Positions 37,691-46,982 of a stretch of DNA of 64,000 nucleotides are shown here, piece by piece. The notes under the pieces are model-generated. The model did no database searches. It was not told the origin of the DNA and saw only the letters and a list, made by a program, of their open reading frames with translations. The stretch is from Acidobacteriaceae bacterium (GTDB lineage: Bacteria > Acidobacteriota > Terriglobia > Bryobacterales > Bryobacteraceae), in contig JAFAYI010000024.1 of the NCBI GenBank assembly GCA_019240475.1, forward strand, positions 434,001 to 498,000, given 5' to 3'. Every line of letters starts with the position of its first letter. The first letter of the stretch is position 1. Both the position numbers and the translations under genes were made by a program.

Positions 37691-38827
37691 TTAGATAGAC
37701 ACCGCGGAGCGCGAGAAGGTTCCTTCAGCGCCGCAGACCTGCTGGTAATAGGCCTCATAACGGGGAATGATTAGGTCGGTGCAGAAACGGGTCTCGGCGG
37801 TTTTGCGAGCGGCGGCTGAGATGGATGCGTGGAAGGCAGGGTCGGTGAGAAGCGAAGTGAGGCGAGCGGCCTGGGCATCGATGTCCGCGACGGGCTCCAT
37901 AAAGCCGTCCTTTTCGTGGGTAATGAGATCGGGGACGCCACCGGTTAGAGTGGCCACGGGGGGGACGCCGCAGGCCATGGCTTCGAGCGCGGCGAGACCG
38001 AAGGCCTCCATTTCGCTCGGAAGATGAAGCGCGTGCATGCGGGGGATGAGGCGCTCCATGTGGTCCTGTTTGCCGAGGAAGCGGACGTGGGAGGCGACGC
38101 CAAGCTGGTGGGCGAGGCCTTCGGCGGGGCCGCGGTCGGGTCCGTCGCCAGCCATAATCAACTCCGCGTCGACGTGCCGGCGAACTTTAGCAAAGGCGTG
38201 GATGCAATCGAGCACGCGCTTTACGGGGCGGAAGTTCGAGATATGAAGGATGCGTTTGGGACCCTTCGACTGGGCCTCGGGGTCGGGGCGGTATAGGGAA
38301 CAGTTGACGAAGTTGGGGATCACTTCGATAGGATTTTCGACGCCGAAGAAATCGACGGTGCGCCGGCGCATGTATTCGCTGATGGTGGTGACGCCGTCGG
38401 AGCGCTCGATGGAGAACTTCGTGATGGGGAAATAGGAGCGGTCGGCGCCGACGAGGGTGATGTCGGTGCCGTGCAGGGTGGTGATGAACGGAAGGCGGCG
38501 GGAGGTGGTCATCTGCTGGGCGAGCAGAGCCGAGATGGAGTGCGGGATGGCGTAGTGAACGTGCAGCAGATCGAGGCTGTGGCGCTCGGCGACTTCGGCC
38601 ATGCGCGAGGCGAGAGCGAGCGAATAGGGCGGGTATTGAAAGAGCGGATAAGTGGAGACCTCGACTTCGTGGTAGAAGATGCCGGGCGTTTCGGGATCGA
38701 GGCGAATGGGATTGGCATAGCTGATGAAGTGGACCTGGTGGCCGCGAAGAGCGAGCTCCAGGCCGAGTTCGGTGGCGACGATGCCGCTGCCGCCGTAAGT
38801 GGGATAGCAGGTGATGCCGATTCGCAT
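37691..38827 (-). CDS. bshA: N-acetyl-alpha-D-glucosaminyl L-malate synthase BshA
   Basis: 378-aa GT4-family glycosyltransferase that makes GlcNAc-malate from UDP-GlcNAc and L-malate, the first step of bacillithiol biosynthesis. The N-terminus 'RIGITCYPTYGGSGIVATEL' and 'LHVHYAIPHSISALLAQQM' are diagnostic of BshA, as is 'HGTDITLVGADRSYFPITKF'; the C-terminal half has 'LPSEMEAFGLAALEAMACGV' typical of GT4. The frame is open 30 codons further upstream, but the normal start is 'MRIGITCYP'. It is 2 nt downstream of the quinone oxidoreductase gene. ypdA at 52968 completes the thiol theme. Confidence 0.95.
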   Translation of the reverse strand: MRIGITCYPTYGGSGIVATELGLELALRGHQVHFISYANPIRLDPETPGIFYHEVEVSTYPLFQYPPYSLALASRMAEVAERHSLDLLHVHYAIPHSISALLAQQMTTSRRLPFITTLHGTDITLVGADRSYFPITKFSIERSDGVTTISEYMRRRTVDFFGVENPIEVIPNFVNCSLYRPDPEAQSKGPKRILHISNFRPVKRVLDCIHAFAKVRRHVDAELIMAGDGPDRGPAEGLAHQLGVASHVRFLGKQDHMERLIPRMHALHLPSEMEAFGLAALEAMACGVPPVATLTGGVPDLITHEKDGFMEPVADIDAQAARLTSLLTDPAFHASISAAARKTAETRFCTDLIIPRYEAYYQQVCGAEGTFSRSAVSI

Positions 38828-38829
38828 GG

Positions 38830-39810
38830 TCAGGTGGTGAGAACGATTTTGCCGATGTGGGCGCCGCTTTCCATGTGCTGGTGCGCAAGGGCCGCATCGC
38901 GGAGGGGAAAGGTGCAATCGACGAGGGGGCGGATTGGATTTCTAGCCGGGAGGAGCGGCCAGACGTCGAGGAGCAGGCGCTGAGCAATGACGCCTTTTTG
39001 AGCGGGCGTGCGAGCGCGCATGGTGGAGCCGAGCACTCGGGCGCGCTTGATCATGAGCTTGTGGATCTCGAGAGGGGCGGTACGGCCGCCTTGAACGGCA
39101 ACGATGACAAGGCGCCCTTCGACGGCGAGCGAATCGAGGTTGCGATCGAGATAAGGGCCGCCGACCATATCGAGGATAAGGTCGACACCGCGGCCGCTGG
39201 TGAGCCGAAGGACTTCGGCGGAGAAATCCGACTCCTTATAGTTGATGGCGCGCGCGGCGCCGAATTGCAGGCAGGCTTCGCATTTCGGCTGAGCGCCGGC
39301 GGTGGCGATGGGGAGCGCACTCCAGGCGCGGGCGAGCATGACGGCAAGCGAGCCGATGCCGCTTGTGCCGCCGTGAATGAGAACGGTTTCGCCGCCCCGC
39401 AGGGCGGCGCGAGTGACCAAGTTGTCGTATACGGTGAAGATGTTCTCGGGAAGCGTGGCTGCTTCGACAGGGGTCCAGCCTGAGGGGATGGGAAGCGCCT
39501 GAATCGCCGGGACGGCGCAGAATTCCGCATATCCTCCGCCAGCCAGAATGGCGCAGACGGGGTCACCGGGGCGGAAGGTTGCAACAGCCGCGCCGATTTC
39601 TTCAACCACACCCGAGACATCGAGACCGGGAATGTCGGAGGCGCCGGGCGGGGGCGGATATTTGCCCTGGCGCTGGAGCACGTCGGCGCGCGAGACGCCC
39701 GCGGCTTGAACGCGTATGACAATCTCATCCGGTTGGGGCGCAGGCTTGGGGCGCTCGACCGGTTTCAAGACATCGGCGGAGCCGAAGGAAGAGATTTCAA
39801 CGGCAAGCAT
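38830..39810 (-). CDS. NAD(P)H-quinone oxidoreductase, zinc-independent MDR (PIG3-like)
   Basis: 326-aa medium-chain dehydrogenase/reductase lacking zinc-ligand Cys/His, of the quinone oxidoreductase group. Evidence: 'VIRVQAAGVSRADVLQRQGK', 'YPPPPGASDIPGLDVSGVVE', 'AATLPENIFTVYDNLV' and the NADPH-binding 'ETVLIHGGTSGIGSLAVMLA'. It probably reduces quinones or other electrophiles with NADPH. I start at 'MLAVEISSFG', the normal N-terminus, although the frame runs further up. bshA follows 2 nt downstream, so redox-stress co-expression is plausible. Confidence 0.9.
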   Translation of the reverse strand: MLAVEISSFGSADVLKPVERPKPAPQPDEIVIRVQAAGVSRADVLQRQGKYPPPPGASDIPGLDVSGVVEEIGAAVATFRPGDPVCAILAGGGYAEFCAVPAIQALPIPSGWTPVEAATLPENIFTVYDNLVTRAALRGGETVLIHGGTSGIGSLAVMLARAWSALPIATAGAQPKCEACLQFGAARAINYKESDFSAEVLRLTSGRGVDLILDMVGGPYLDRNLDSLAVEGRLVIVAVQGGRTAPLEIHKLMIKRARVLGSTMRARTPAQKGVIAQRLLLDVWPLLPARNPIRPLVDCTFPLRDAALAHQHMESGAHIGKIVLTT

Positions 39811-39902
39811 GGCGGCTGGGCGTCCCGGCGTCTTTGAGAGAGATGAACGCGCTATGAAGATTGTCGCAAGCGAAGAAGCGGAGCGCGCGTTATCGTTGAA
39901 AA

Positions 39903-40706
39903 GTGGATCTGGAAAAGACAATCTTGCGCAAGGTGGGCGCGGCGATCGGCCGATTCCGAATGATTCGGGAAGGAGATCGAGTAGCGGTCGGCGTTTCGGG
40001 CGGGAAAGATTCGCTGACGCTGTTGGACGCGCTGCTGCGGTTGCGGAAGCGGGCGCCGATTCCTTTCAGCGTGCGCGCCTTCACGATTGAGCAGGGAAAA
40101 TTTCTTGCTTCGATTCAGCCGGTGGGCGAGTACCTGCGGGAGCGCGGCGTGGATTGGACGTACGTAGAGGATAAGCCATCGCTCGGGTTGCTTGAAGAAC
40201 AGCCGGAGCATGGATGCGATGTGTGCAGCCGGTTCAGGCGGCGCGCCGTGTACGAGATCGCAAGGAGGCTGGATGCAAATGTCATCGCGTTGGGGCACAC
40301 GGCGGACGACTTCTGCGAATCGTTTCTACGAAACGCCATGTTCACGGGCAGGATTAGCGCGCTGCCCCCGGTGACGTGGTCGAGCAGGCGGGAATTTCGG
40401 CTGATCCGACCGCTCGTCTATGTGACGGAAGATTTGACGCGAAGATATGCGGCGGAGTTGGGCGCGCCGGTGATTCCGTGCGGTTGTTCGCAGAAGACGG
40501 GAACGGTGCGGCGTAGTTTACGGGACATTCTGGCGGAGCTCGAAGGCGAGCACCCGGCGATCAAAGAGACACTGTTATCGGCTATGGGAAGGATCGAAAC
40601 GGGGCGCTTGCTCGATACCCGGTTCCTGGATCTGGATGGCGGGGATGTTAAGCGCGACGCGGCCACGGAAGAAACGGAACTGGTCACGATCGACGGGTGG
40701 AATTAG
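39903..40706 (+). CDS. ttcA: tRNA 2-thiocytidine biosynthesis protein TtcA
   Basis: 267-aa PP-loop ATPase that thiolates C32 of tRNA. The PP-loop is 'VSGGKDSLTLLDAL' (SGGKDS 32-37). The [4Fe-4S] ligands include Cys105 and Cys108 ('HGCDVCSRF') and Cys193 ('VIPCGCSQ'); the last pair is C-x-C rather than the usual C-x2-C of E. coli, where only the first of the two is a cluster ligand, so the cluster should form. GTG start with the N-terminus 'MDLEKTILRKVGAAIGRF'. It is divergent from the oxidoreductase gene. Confidence 0.88.
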   Translation: MDLEKTILRKVGAAIGRFRMIREGDRVAVGVSGGKDSLTLLDALLRLRKRAPIPFSVRAFTIEQGKFLASIQPVGEYLRERGVDWTYVEDKPSLGLLEEQPEHGCDVCSRFRRRAVYEIARRLDANVIALGHTADDFCESFLRNAMFTGRISALPPVTWSSRREFRLIRPLVYVTEDLTRRYAAELGAPVIPCGCSQKTGTVRRSLRDILAELEGEHPAIKETLLSAMGRIETGRLLDTRFLDLDGGDVKRDAATEETELVTIDGWN

Positions 40707-40738
40707 CCGGGGCGGCAAGAGTGTAGTGAGCTACAGTA

Positions 40739-42520
40739 GTGCTCACGGTGGGCGCAGAGTTAATTATCGTCAACGGGCCGTTAGCGGGCACGCGATACTC
40801 GCTCGGCGGCGCGGAGATCGTGGTGGGGCGCGCGCCTTTGTCCTCCGTGGTCTTGAACGAACCCGAGGTGGGATGGCGGCATTGCCAGATCCGACGCCAA
40901 GGCGACCGCTTCGTGCTCACAGACCTTCGGACCTCATCGGGAACGTACGTGAACGGCATGAGGTCGGCCGAAAGGTGGTTGGAGGATCGCGACCAGATCG
41001 GGGTCGGCAAGACAATTTTGATGTTCCGGTCGCAGGAACAGGTAGAAGATATTGCGGTGAGGCGGGACGCCGAGGTGAAGCCGGTACTGCTGGTGGCATG
41101 CTCGTTGGTGTTCCTGTTTCGCGCGATGGCCGCGAGCGAGGAGGAAGGGCAGAGCCGGCTTTTGCAAACCCAGATTCTTCGATTGGTGTCGGATCTGATT
41201 CCTGTGGAGCAAGGGGTGTTGCTGCAGGGAAGAACCTTGGCCGAACTGTCGGCGCGGTACCGGGAGATTGGCTCGGATGAGCCAGTCGATTTCGAACCGG
41301 TTTTGCGAAGGGTGTGCGAAGAAGGCGCGTGCTCGGATAGCGGGACAATGGCGGCCGGTGTCCCGCTGTACTTATTAGGAGAATTGGGCGGGGTCCTGAT
41401 CGTACGCGTACAGGAGAAAGAAGCGGCGCGGCTAGGGGCGCATCTGGATGCGTTGACCGCGATCGCATCGCTGGCATCGATTGGATTCGAAGCCAACCAT
41501 GAGGTAGAGACGCTGCGGGCGGAGAAGGCGCTGCTCGAAGAACAGATCGCGACGAATACGGGCATTGTGGGAAACAGCGCGGGAATCCGACGATTGCTGG
41601 CGCTGATCGAGCGAGTTGCGCCGCGCGACACAACGGTGCTGATTACGGGCGAGAGCGGGACGGGCAAGGAGCTGGTCGCTCGGGCGCTGCATCAGAAGAG
41701 CGCGCGGCGGGACCATCCTTTTGTGGCGGTGAACTGCGCGGCACTGAGCGAGAGTTTGTTCGAAAGCGAGCTATTTGGGCATGAGAAGGGCGCGTTCACG
41801 GGGGCAATTCTGTTGAAGCGCGGGCGTTTCGAATTGGCGCAGGGCGGGACGATTTTTCTGGATGAAGTGAGCGAGCTTGCGCCATCCGTGCAGGCGAAGC
41901 TGTTGCGGGTATTGCAGCAGCGCGAATTCGAGCGTGTGGGCGGAACGCAAGTGCATGCGCTCGATATTCGAGTGATCGCGGCGACGAATCTGGATCTTGC
42001 CGAGGCGGTGAAAGATGGGAAATTCCGCGAGGATCTGTACCACCGGTTGAATGTAGTGATGCTGGAATCGCCGCCCTTGCGCGAGCGCAAGGAAGACATC
42101 CCGCTGCTTGCGCGTTACTTTCTGCAACGATCTTCGGAGCGATGCAAGCGGCGGGTAGAAGGCGTGTCGCCCGAGGCGGAACAGATGTTGATGCAATATT
42201 CGTGGCCCGGAAACGTTCGCGAACTGGAGAACGCGATGGAAAGGGCCGTCGTGCTGGGCGTTTCAGAGTGGGTGCTGCAGGAGGATTTGCCGGAGACGCT
42301 GGCGGAATCGGCGCCACAGGATGCGGGAACGAAGTATCACCACTCGGTCGGGCAGGCGAAGCGAGAGGCGATTTTGGACGCGTATGTGCAGGGCAACGGC
42401 GATTACAAGCAAGCGGCGCGTGTATTAGGATTGCATCCTAACTACCTGCTGCGGCTAGTGCGCAATCTGAGGTTACGGGAAGAGATCCATCGGGCGGTAA
42501 GCAATTCGGCCGGTCATTGA
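40739..42520 (+). CDS. Sigma-54-dependent transcriptional activator with FHA and GAF-like domains
   Basis: 593-aa activator with GTG start. N-terminal FHA domain (about 1-95) shows '[20 protein letters not shown]' and '[17 protein letters not shown]', predicted to bind phosphothreonine. A GAF-like linker (about 115-260) precedes the AAA+ domain with Walker A '[17 protein letters not shown]' (near 303) and the sigma54-contact loop 'KGAFTGAI' (near 350). The C-terminus has a Fis-type HTH '[20 protein letters not shown]'. It thus activates sigma-54 promoters after recognising a phosphorylated partner. No kinase gene or target is adjacent. Confidence 0.92.
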   Translation: MLTVGAELIIVNGPLAGTRYSLGGAEIVVGRAPLSSVVLNEPEVGWRHCQIRRQGDRFVLTDLRTSSGTYVNGMRSAERWLEDRDQIGVGKTILMFRSQEQVEDIAVRRDAEVKPVLLVACSLVFLFRAMAASEEEGQSRLLQTQILRLVSDLIPVEQGVLLQGRTLAELSARYREIGSDEPVDFEPVLRRVCEEGACSDSGTMAAGVPLYLLGELGGVLIVRVQEKEAARLGAHLDALTAIASLASIGFEANHEVETLRAEKALLEEQIATNTGIVGNSAGIRRLLALIERVAPRDTTVLITGESGTGKELVARALHQKSARRDHPFVAVNCAALSESLFESELFGHEKGAFTGAILLKRGRFELAQGGTIFLDEVSELAPSVQAKLLRVLQQREFERVGGTQVHALDIRVIAATNLDLAEAVKDGKFREDLYHRLNVVMLESPPLRERKEDIPLLARYFLQRSSERCKRRVEGVSPEAEQMLMQYSWPGNVRELENAMERAVVLGVSEWVLQEDLPETLAESAPQDAGTKYHHSVGQAKREAILDAYVQGNGDYKQAARVLGLHPNYLLRLVRNLRLREEIHRAVSNSAGH

Positions 42521-43263
42521 CTAGCGCACGATTTGGTAGCCGTGTGCAGCGCCGCGATGCCACCGGTGAGAAGCCGGAACTCGGTTGCGAAACCCGCGGC
42601 GTTCATCCTGTCGCGCAACTCCGGCGCGCGCGGGAACCTATCGATGGACACGGGGAGATAGGCGTAGGCGTTGCGCGAACCGGAAAGCAGAGATCCGACC
42701 GCGGGGAGCACCAGGCGCGAATAGAGAGTGTAGGCGGCGCGCACGAGTCCGCGCGGGTGCGAGAACTCTAAAATGGCGAGCCTGCCGCCGGGTTTGAGCA
42801 CGCGGTACAACTCGCGGAGGCCGCTTTCGTAATTGGCAAGGTTGCGGAACCCGAAGGCGATGGAGACGGCGTCGAGGCTCGAATCGGCGATGGGGAGTTG
42901 AAGCGCGTCGGCTTCGAACAGCAGAGCGGGGCGGCGGGCGGACAGGGCCTTCCGCTGGGCGGAAGCGAGCATTTCGTGGCAGAAATCCGCTCCGAATACG
43001 AAGGCGGAGGCGCGCGCTTCGAACGCAAGCAGAACGTCGCCCGTGCCACAGCAGAGATCGAGCACTTTCGCGGTGGGGCGGCCGAGTACCGGCGCGAGGC
43101 TCTTTCGGAGATCTCTGCGCCAGAGGCGATCGATGTTGAACGAGAGCAGATGGTTGATGAAGTCATAGCGCGGCGCGATGGCGGCGAACATGCGCCGCAC
43201 CCATTCAGCGGCTTCGCGTTCAGTGGAAGCGCCGGGCGGAGTAGTGCCTGGAGCGGCGGTCAC
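42514..43263 (-). CDS. ubiE: Demethylmenaquinone/ubiquinone C-methyltransferase UbiE
   Basis: 249-aa methyltransferase: '[20 protein letters not shown]', 'WRRDLRKSL' and SAM motif '[20 protein letters not shown]', then '[20 protein letters not shown]' and '[20 protein letters not shown]', all typical of MenG/UbiE. In this lineage menaquinone is the likely product. Its start overlaps the end of aroB by 4 nt. The 3' end overlaps the sigma54 activator gene by 7 nt convergently. Confidence 0.93.
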   Translation of the reverse strand: MTAAPGTTPPGASTEREAAEWVRRMFAAIAPRYDFINHLLSFNIDRLWRRDLRKSLAPVLGRPTAKVLDLCCGTGDVLLAFEARASAFVFGADFCHEMLASAQRKALSARRPALLFEADALQLPIADSSLDAVSIAFGFRNLANYESGLRELYRVLKPGGRLAILEFSHPRGLVRAAYTLYSRLVLPAVGSLLSGSRNAYAYLPVSIDRFPRAPELRDRMNAAGFATEFRLLTGGIAALHTATKSCASQ

Positions 43264-44339
43264 GGGCGCTCCCGGAGGGAATCGACGATGGCGCGGCGAA
43301 TGAGGAGAGGATCGATGCCGGAGACGATTCTTACCGTGCCGATGGCGGTGGGCAGGACAAAGTGAACAGCCCCTTGTATGGTTTTCTTGTCGCTCGCGAG
43401 GCGAGCAAGCAGGCGGTCGGGGTCGAGGTCCTGGGCGGGGGGCAACGGGCCATAGCCGCAGATGGTTTTTTGGATGAGGGCGGCGGTGGCGGAATCGAGG
43501 AGGCTGAGCAACTCGGCGAGGCGCGTGGCGGCAAGCATGCCCCAGGCGATGGCCTCGCCGTGCAAGAAGCGTACATATTCGGTTTCGGCTTCGATGGCGT
43601 GGCCGATGGTATGCCCGAAGTTGAGGATGCGGCGAAGATCGCTTTCGCGTTCATCGGCGGAGACGACTTCGGCTTTGATGCGGACGGAGGACGCGATGAG
43701 GTGGTCAACGGCGGGGTGGTCCAGGGAGAGAACGGCGGCGGTTTCGTTTGAGAGCAGATCGAAGAGGCGGCGATCGCGAATGATGCCGCACTTGACGACT
43801 TCGAAAAGACCGGCGCGATATTCGCGCGGAGGGAGCGAGGCGAGTACTTCGGGATCGATCAGAACAGCTAGCGGTTGATGAAAGCTTCCGATGAGATTCT
43901 TGCCGCCGGTGAGGTTGACGCCGGTTTTACCGCCGATAGCGGCGTCCACTTGCGCGAGCAGCGTGGTGGGAATTTGGAGCACCGGGATGCCGCGCATGAA
44001 GATGGCGGCCAGGAAGCCAGCGACATCGGTGACGATACCGCCGCCGAAGCCGATGACGATGCCGGAGCGGTCGGCGCCGCGCTCGATCAGTCGATCGGCG
44101 AGAGTTTCGACCGCGCTGAGACGCTTGTTCGATTCGCCGCCGGGGAAGAAGACGACGTCGTGTTCGGGCTTTAGTTGTTGCTGAACGGAGGCGCCGTGCA
44201 GACGCCAGACGTCTTCGGTGGTGACAACGAAGATGCGGCCGGCTCGGGCGGGGATGAAGGAAGCGATGCGCCGCAGAACGCCGCGCTCGACAATGGCGGG
44301 ATAGCTATGTTGGGGCGTTTGGACCTGGAAAGCCGGCAT
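43260..44339 (-). CDS. aroB: 3-dehydroquinate synthase
   Basis: 359-aa NAD- and metal-dependent enzyme of the shikimate pathway, converting DAHP to 3-dehydroquinate. Evidence includes 'DRSGIVIGFGGGIVTDVAGF', 'IPTTLLAQVDAAIGGKTGVN', 'NLIGSFHQPLAVLIDPEVLA' and 'RILNFGHTIGHAIEAETEYV' with the metal-ligand His. The length is typical. It sits upstream of ubiE (4-nt overlap), which may link aromatic-precursor supply to quinone methylation. Confidence 0.94.
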   Translation of the reverse strand: MPAFQVQTPQHSYPAIVERGVLRRIASFIPARAGRIFVVTTEDVWRLHGASVQQQLKPEHDVVFFPGGESNKRLSAVETLADRLIERGADRSGIVIGFGGGIVTDVAGFLAAIFMRGIPVLQIPTTLLAQVDAAIGGKTGVNLTGGKNLIGSFHQPLAVLIDPEVLASLPPREYRAGLFEVVKCGIIRDRRLFDLLSNETAAVLSLDHPAVDHLIASSVRIKAEVVSADERESDLRRILNFGHTIGHAIEAETEYVRFLHGEAIAWGMLAATRLAELLSLLDSATAALIQKTICGYGPLPPAQDLDPDRLLARLASDKKTIQGAVHFVLPTAIGTVRIVSGIDPLLIRRAIVDSLRERP

Positions 44340-44393
44340 CGAGAGTGAACTTTCATGGTAGCGGGATGGGGTAGATGGGAGGATACGATTTGA

Positions 44394-45611
44394 ATGTTGC
44401 GGCCTCGATTCAGCGCGTTCACGCTTTTACTTTTTGCTGGGCCGCTTTATCACTCAAACCTCTGGCATTCGAATCCATGGGCCGTGCTGTGGACGGCGCC
44501 TTGCATCCTGATTGCTTCCGTATTGATCACGTGGGGCGCGGAGTCGGCGCAATTTTTTGTGGCGCAGGGATTCGCGCTGGCGATTCTCGCGTGGATGCAG
44601 ACGCTGCCGGAGTTTGCGGTAGAAGCGGTGCTGGCGTGGCGGCAGCAGACGGGCCTGCTTATGGCGAATCTGACCGGGGCGCTGCGGCTCTTGACCGGGT
44701 TGGCATGGCCGATGATCTATCTGACAGCCGCGGCGGTGCATCGCAAACGCGAGCGGCGGCCGCTCGGCAAGATTGAACTCGATCCACAACAGAGCGTGGA
44801 AGTGGTCGGACTGTTCTTTCCCCTTCTCTATGCGGCGGTGATCTGGTGGAAGGGCAGCTTGGAGGCGTATGACGCGGGCGTGCTGGTTGCGTTCTACGCG
44901 GGATATTTGTGGCTGTTGACCAAACTCCCGCCTCAAGGGCGGGAAGGAGTCGAGGATCTGGAAGCGGCGCCACGGGCCATTGCGCGCGCGCCGCGAGGCC
45001 GCCGGGTGCTCGCGATCGCGGGCTGTTTCGCCGCGGGCGGGGCGCTGATCTATCTGACGGCGGCGCCGTTTCTGGGCAGCCTGATCGCGCTCGCCGGAGC
45101 GCTGGGGCTGCCGAGCTTTCTAGTGATCCAGTGGTTCGCGCCGGTCGTTTCCGAATTTCCGGAGCTGGCCTCGACGTTCTATTTCGCGCGGCAGAGCGAG
45201 AAGGCATCGATCGGATTGATGAACATCGCCTCGAGCAACATCAATCAATGGACGCTGTTAATAGCGATGCTGCCGGTTGTGCTTTCGCTCGGCCAGGGCC
45301 ACTTGGCGGTCATTTCCCTGGACAGGCAGCAGGAATCCGAGCTGTTGTTGACGATCGGGCAGAGTTGCGTAGGGTTAACTTTTCTGCTCAACATGCGATT
45401 TGAGTGGTGGGAGGCGCTGGCGATGTTTTTACTGTTTGCGGCGCAGTTCGCTTTGCCGGCGTTATTCGGAAGCGGCGCGCGGGCCTGGATCACGGGCGCT
45501 TTCTTTTTGTGGGTAGCGCTAGCAGCAATCAAGATGGCAATTCATCGATGCAGGCCCAAGGCGCTTGCGAGCTTCGCGGCGATCTGGCGCGAGCACGTGA
45601 GGACCACGTAG
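44394..45611 (+). CDS. Polytopic membrane protein with sodium/calcium exchanger-like repeats
   Basis: 405-aa protein with about 10-11 TM segments. Two regions look like the alpha repeats of cation/Ca2+ exchangers: 'AILAWMQTLPEFAVEAVLAW' near residue 65 and 'APVVSEFPELASTFYFARQS' near 245, followed by 'MNIASSNINQWTLL', each with acidic residues in TM segments. Sequence similarity to standard exchangers is weak, so I call it exchanger-like rather than naming an ion. It is alone between aroB (divergent) and the EamA pair (convergent). Confidence 0.65.
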   Translation: MLRPRFSAFTLLLFAGPLYHSNLWHSNPWAVLWTAPCILIASVLITWGAESAQFFVAQGFALAILAWMQTLPEFAVEAVLAWRQQTGLLMANLTGALRLLTGLAWPMIYLTAAAVHRKRERRPLGKIELDPQQSVEVVGLFFPLLYAAVIWWKGSLEAYDAGVLVAFYAGYLWLLTKLPPQGREGVEDLEAAPRAIARAPRGRRVLAIAGCFAAGGALIYLTAAPFLGSLIALAGALGLPSFLVIQWFAPVVSEFPELASTFYFARQSEKASIGLMNIASSNINQWTLLIAMLPVVLSLGQGHLAVISLDRQQESELLLTIGQSCVGLTFLLNMRFEWWEALAMFLLFAAQFALPALFGSGARAWITGAFFLWVALAAIKMAIHRCRPKALASFAAIWREHVRTT

Positions 45612-45615
45612 CTAA

Positions 45616-45969
45616 TCAGGCATTGCCGAAGTTGATGAGGGCGACGCCGAAGACGATCATCAGCAGGCCGCCAATCTTGGACAACGTAAAGGGCTCTTTG
45701 AAGAACAGCCGCGCCCAGAGGATGGCCCAGATGTAGCCGAGCGAGACCATCGGGTACAAGACCGTGAGCTGTCCCTGCGCCACGCCCATGATGTAGAAGA
45801 CGGAGGACAGCAGATAAAGCGCGATGCCGATAGCGAGCCAGTAATTGTTCAGGATGCGCGAAAGGCTGCCTTGCATGTGCTCGGCGCCAAGCTTCAGGAA
45901 TACGGCGCCGAAGGAGCCGATGAAGGATCCGAACAGAACGAGAACGATGGAGCTGGCCGGCGTGTGCAT
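45616..45969 (-). CDS. Half-size EamA/SMR-type membrane protein (second of pair)
   Basis: 117-aa protein with four TM helices ('VLVLFGSFIGSFGAVFLKLG', 'WLAIGIALYLLSSVFYIMGV', 'VLYPMVSLGYIWAILWARLF', 'KIGGLLMIVFGVALINFG'). It fits the small DMT/EamA class (ArnE/ArnF-like), where two short proteins form one flippase or transporter. It lies 3 nt downstream of a similar 146-aa gene on the same strand, so a heterodimer is likely. The cargo is unknown. Confidence 0.75.
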   Translation of the reverse strand: MHTPASSIVLVLFGSFIGSFGAVFLKLGAEHMQGSLSRILNNYWLAIGIALYLLSSVFYIMGVAQGQLTVLYPMVSLGYIWAILWARLFFKEPFTLSKIGGLLMIVFGVALINFGNA

Positions 45970-45972
45970 GAG

Positions 45973-46413
45973 TTACCGCTTGAGGCCGAGCACCGAGACT
46001 CCGCAGACGATGAACGCGATGCCGATGCCGCGGAAGAAGTTCATGTGTTCGTTGAGAAGGAAGAGCGAAAGGATGGTGACCCAGACGTATGTGAGGGCGA
46101 TGATGGGGAACAGGCGCGACAGCTCGCGGCCCTTGAGCGCGAGGGCCATGAGGAAGGTCATGACGCCATAGAGCACGTATCCGCACAAGAGGCGAAAGTT
46201 CGTGATAATACCGATGCAGAAACCGGCAAAGAGAGTGGGGTGGCGCGCGACGTCGCCGAGCGTAATGTGGCCGGCGCCGAGTTGAGCCGTGCCCTGCTTG
46301 GTGAGGATCTGCGCGATGGCGCCGATCAACGTGCACAGGAAAACCAGCAGGAAGGAACGCCGCGCGGCGGCCCGGGTATCCACGGGGGCCTCAAGGACGG
46401 TGGAGGATGTCAA
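45973..46413 (-). CDS. Half-size EamA/SMR-type membrane protein (first of pair)
   Basis: 146-aa protein with four TM helices after a polar N-terminus of about 20 residues: 'FLLVFLCTLIGAIAQILTKQ', 'CGYVLYGVMTFLMALALKGR', 'FPIIALTYVWVTILSLFLLN' and 'GIGIAFIVCGVSVLGL'. The 'LTYVWV' segment aligns with 'LGYIWA' in the following gene. Probable heterodimer partner of the 117-aa protein; undecaprenyl-linked substrates are common for this group but cannot be shown here. Confidence 0.75.
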   Translation of the reverse strand: MTSSTVLEAPVDTRAAARRSFLLVFLCTLIGAIAQILTKQGTAQLGAGHITLGDVARHPTLFAGFCIGIITNFRLLCGYVLYGVMTFLMALALKGRELSRLFPIIALTYVWVTILSLFLLNEHMNFFRGIGIAFIVCGVSVLGLKR

Positions 46414-46501
46414 GAAGCAGATTCCAGGGGCAAAGGACTAACTTCCAGTTTAGAGCATGCGGTACGCGGCGTCGCGCCGGGATCGGAGTACACTGAGACG
46501 A

Positions 46502-46975
46502 ATGTCAGCGCCGCTGGTGCCCTCGCCGCTGGACTACCTGGGGAGACGCAGATTCGCGTTGTACCCGCCGGTGAAGCATGCCGGTCCTAATGAGTGGCTC
46601 TTGGGAACGGGGTCGTGGTCCGAGGTGCAGGTGGTGAATGTGGGCACGGGGCGCGAGATCTGGGTTCCACGGCAGTATGTGCGCGGAGTGTCGGGAAATG
46701 GCGGGCGGCTGGTGGTGGAGCTGAACGAAGAACTGCAGCTTCGGGCCGGAGCGGTGGAACCTCGAAATAAACGCGTGATCGAGATGCCGCTCAGCGTCGG
46801 CAACGCCGAGACGCCGACGAAGCCAGGCCGGGCGCCAGGGCAAGCTCGCGTAGTGGGAATCCGGCTGGACGACCGCGCGGAATCGACGATGAGCAAAGCG
46901 ATCGTGACTTTGGGGGCGGGAGCGATCGGCCTGTGGCTGTTGGCGATGCTTCTATCCGCGCTGGAGCGAATGTAA
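46502..46975 (+). CDS. Hypothetical protein with C-terminal membrane anchor
   Basis: 157-aa protein. The N-terminal 100 residues form a beta-rich domain ('[20 protein letters not shown]', '[20 protein letters not shown]'), then a Pro/Gly-rich linker and one C-terminal TM helix ('[20 protein letters not shown]'). I do not recognise a family. It ends 7 nt before cstA in the same orientation, so it may be co-transcribed. Start chosen at '[10 protein letters not shown]'. Confidence 0.7.
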   Translation: MSAPLVPSPLDYLGRRRFALYPPVKHAGPNEWLLGTGSWSEVQVVNVGTGREIWVPRQYVRGVSGNGGRLVVELNEELQLRAGAVEPRNKRVIEMPLSVGNAETPTKPGRAPGQARVVGIRLDDRAESTMSKAIVTLGAGAIGLWLLAMLLSALERM

Positions 46976-46982
46976 GCCTGCG

